Source of the DNA: an uncultured Collinsella sp.
Lineage (GTDB): Bacteria; Actinomycetota; Coriobacteriia; Coriobacteriales; Coriobacteriaceae
Reading direction: 5' to 3'
Assembly (NCBI GenBank): GCA_937896835.1
Contig: CALBOJ010000057.1
Span: 1-13,325 of the forward strand
Length of the DNA stretch: 13,325 nucleotides
The notes under the pieces were generated by a model. It had not been told where the DNA came from. It saw nothing but the letters and a program-made list of their open reading frames with translations, and did no database searches. Position 1 is the stretch's first letter. Each line of letters opens with the position of its first letter. Shown one piece after another: positions 13,151 through 13,325 of the stretch. The position numbers and the translations under genes are program-made.

Positions 13151-13325
13151 AACGAAACAACGAACTGAATAAAGAATACAAAAAAAGAGCCACGACCAGT
13201 TAAAGCCTGAGAAACTTTAACTGCGAGCCTTAATTGATTACCACCAATCAATTAAAGAAGTCGAGACCCAAAATTTGGTAAAGTATTTAATTACTTTATT
13301 AATCAGATACTTAAATATCTGTAAA
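13151..13325 (+). ncRNA. candidate structured noncoding RNA, 5' portion, cut by window edge
   Basis: Downstream of the promoter, after an A-rich single-stranded leader, come four consecutive perfect hairpins: CAGTTAAAG 13197-13205 with 13215-13223 (9 bp, 9 nt loop); TTAATTGATT 13230-13239 with 13246-13255 (10 bp, loop ACCACC); TAAAGTA 13279-13285 with 13292-13298 (7 bp, 6 nt loop, extendable by two wobbles); CAGATA 13304-13309 with 13316-13321 (6 bp, 6 nt loop). A weak ACC..AAA/TTT..GGT stem lies at 13266-13279. Serial regular stems without coding potential suggest a large ornate RNA or a long 5' leader. I cannot assign a known class; some AT-rich stems may be chance. Confidence 0.35.

Larger units (their letters stand above)
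12325..13325. other. 1 kb gene-free, structure-rich intergenic region
   Basis: No reading frame here looks like a conserved protein. The stretch holds, in order: a dispersed-repeat copy (12335-12392), a ~74 bp palindrome (12402-12475), a small hairpin (12539-12560, CCTCGG/CCGAGG), an inverted element with tiny reading frames (12566-12794), a degraded repeat copy (12807-12891) and a 27 bp palindrome (12896-12922). Bases 12923-13080 show only one weak inverted repeat (ATTAAGCTA 12920-12928 with TAGCTTAAT 12974-12982). From about 13081 the sequence drops to about 31% GC, with a promoter and serial hairpins. Confidence 0.75.

Noticed and set aside
13197..13321. CRISPR-like array
   Set aside because: The units are different hairpins, not identical repeats separated by spacers of uniform length.
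13220..13325. C-terminal end of a minus-strand gene entering from the right edge
   Set aside because: One frame stays open from the edge for only about 28 codons and consists of the hairpin sequences, so there is too little to support a gene.

Overview
The window is a GC-rich bacterial chromosome segment with mostly short intergenic gaps. Codon use, the pair of hybrid sensor kinases with extracellular solute-binding sensors, and the style of the dispersed hairpin repeats suggest a gut actinomycete of the Coriobacteriia, most likely Collinsella or a close relative. That placement rests on family knowledge and was not tested by a search. Ten protein genes are well supported, one of them cut by the left edge. 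No tRNA, rRNA, CRISPR array, integrase or transposase gene was seen.

Layout, left to right. (1) Bases 1-2151, minus strand: a small two-helix potassium-channel-like protein, a LOG-family nucleotide phosphoribohydrolase and a ClC-type chloride channel/antiporter (C-terminus beyond the edge). (2) A 22 bp perfect inverted repeat at 2220-2303, with diverged relatives near 12.34 kb and 12.81 kb. (3) Bases 2363-5722, plus strand: a 945-residue hybrid histidine kinase with two solute-binding domains, followed by a Nim-like flavin-binding protein. (4) Bases 5792-8850, minus strand: a solute-binding lipoprotein whose stop overlaps (ATGA) the start of a second hybrid kinase. A hairpin at 5750-5789 separates the two convergent units. 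(5) Bases 8995-11059, minus strand: a MalY/PatB-type PLP enzyme (cystathionine beta-lyase or aminotransferase) and the tRNA methyltransferase TrmO, which looks leaderless. (6) Bases 11200-12324, plus strand: a regulator fusing an XRE helix-turn-helix, a zinc ribbon and a TipAS-like ligand-binding domain, then a glutaredoxin.

(7) Bases 12325-13325 hold no convincing gene but are full of secondary structure. They contain a copy of the dispersed repeat, a ~74 bp palindrome and a ~229 bp inverted element. Each arm of that element carries a Shine-Dalgarno sequence and two overlapping tiny reading frames, around a central terminator-like hairpin. Next come a degraded copy of the dispersed repeat and a 27 bp palindrome. 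The last ~245 bases are about 31% GC by hand count. They contain a good sigma70-type promoter followed by four consecutive perfect hairpins with 6-9 nt loops. This looks like the 5' part of a structured RNA cut off by the window end.

How it fits together: the two kinase units are variants of one sensing design, with the ligand-binding module fused in one and encoded separately in the other. Both kinases end in a receiver domain, and no HPt protein or DNA-binding response regulator lies nearby, so their output is elsewhere. The most unusual points are the AT-rich hairpin series at the right edge, the small-ORF inverted element, and the XRE/zinc-ribbon/TipAS fusion next to a glutaredoxin.
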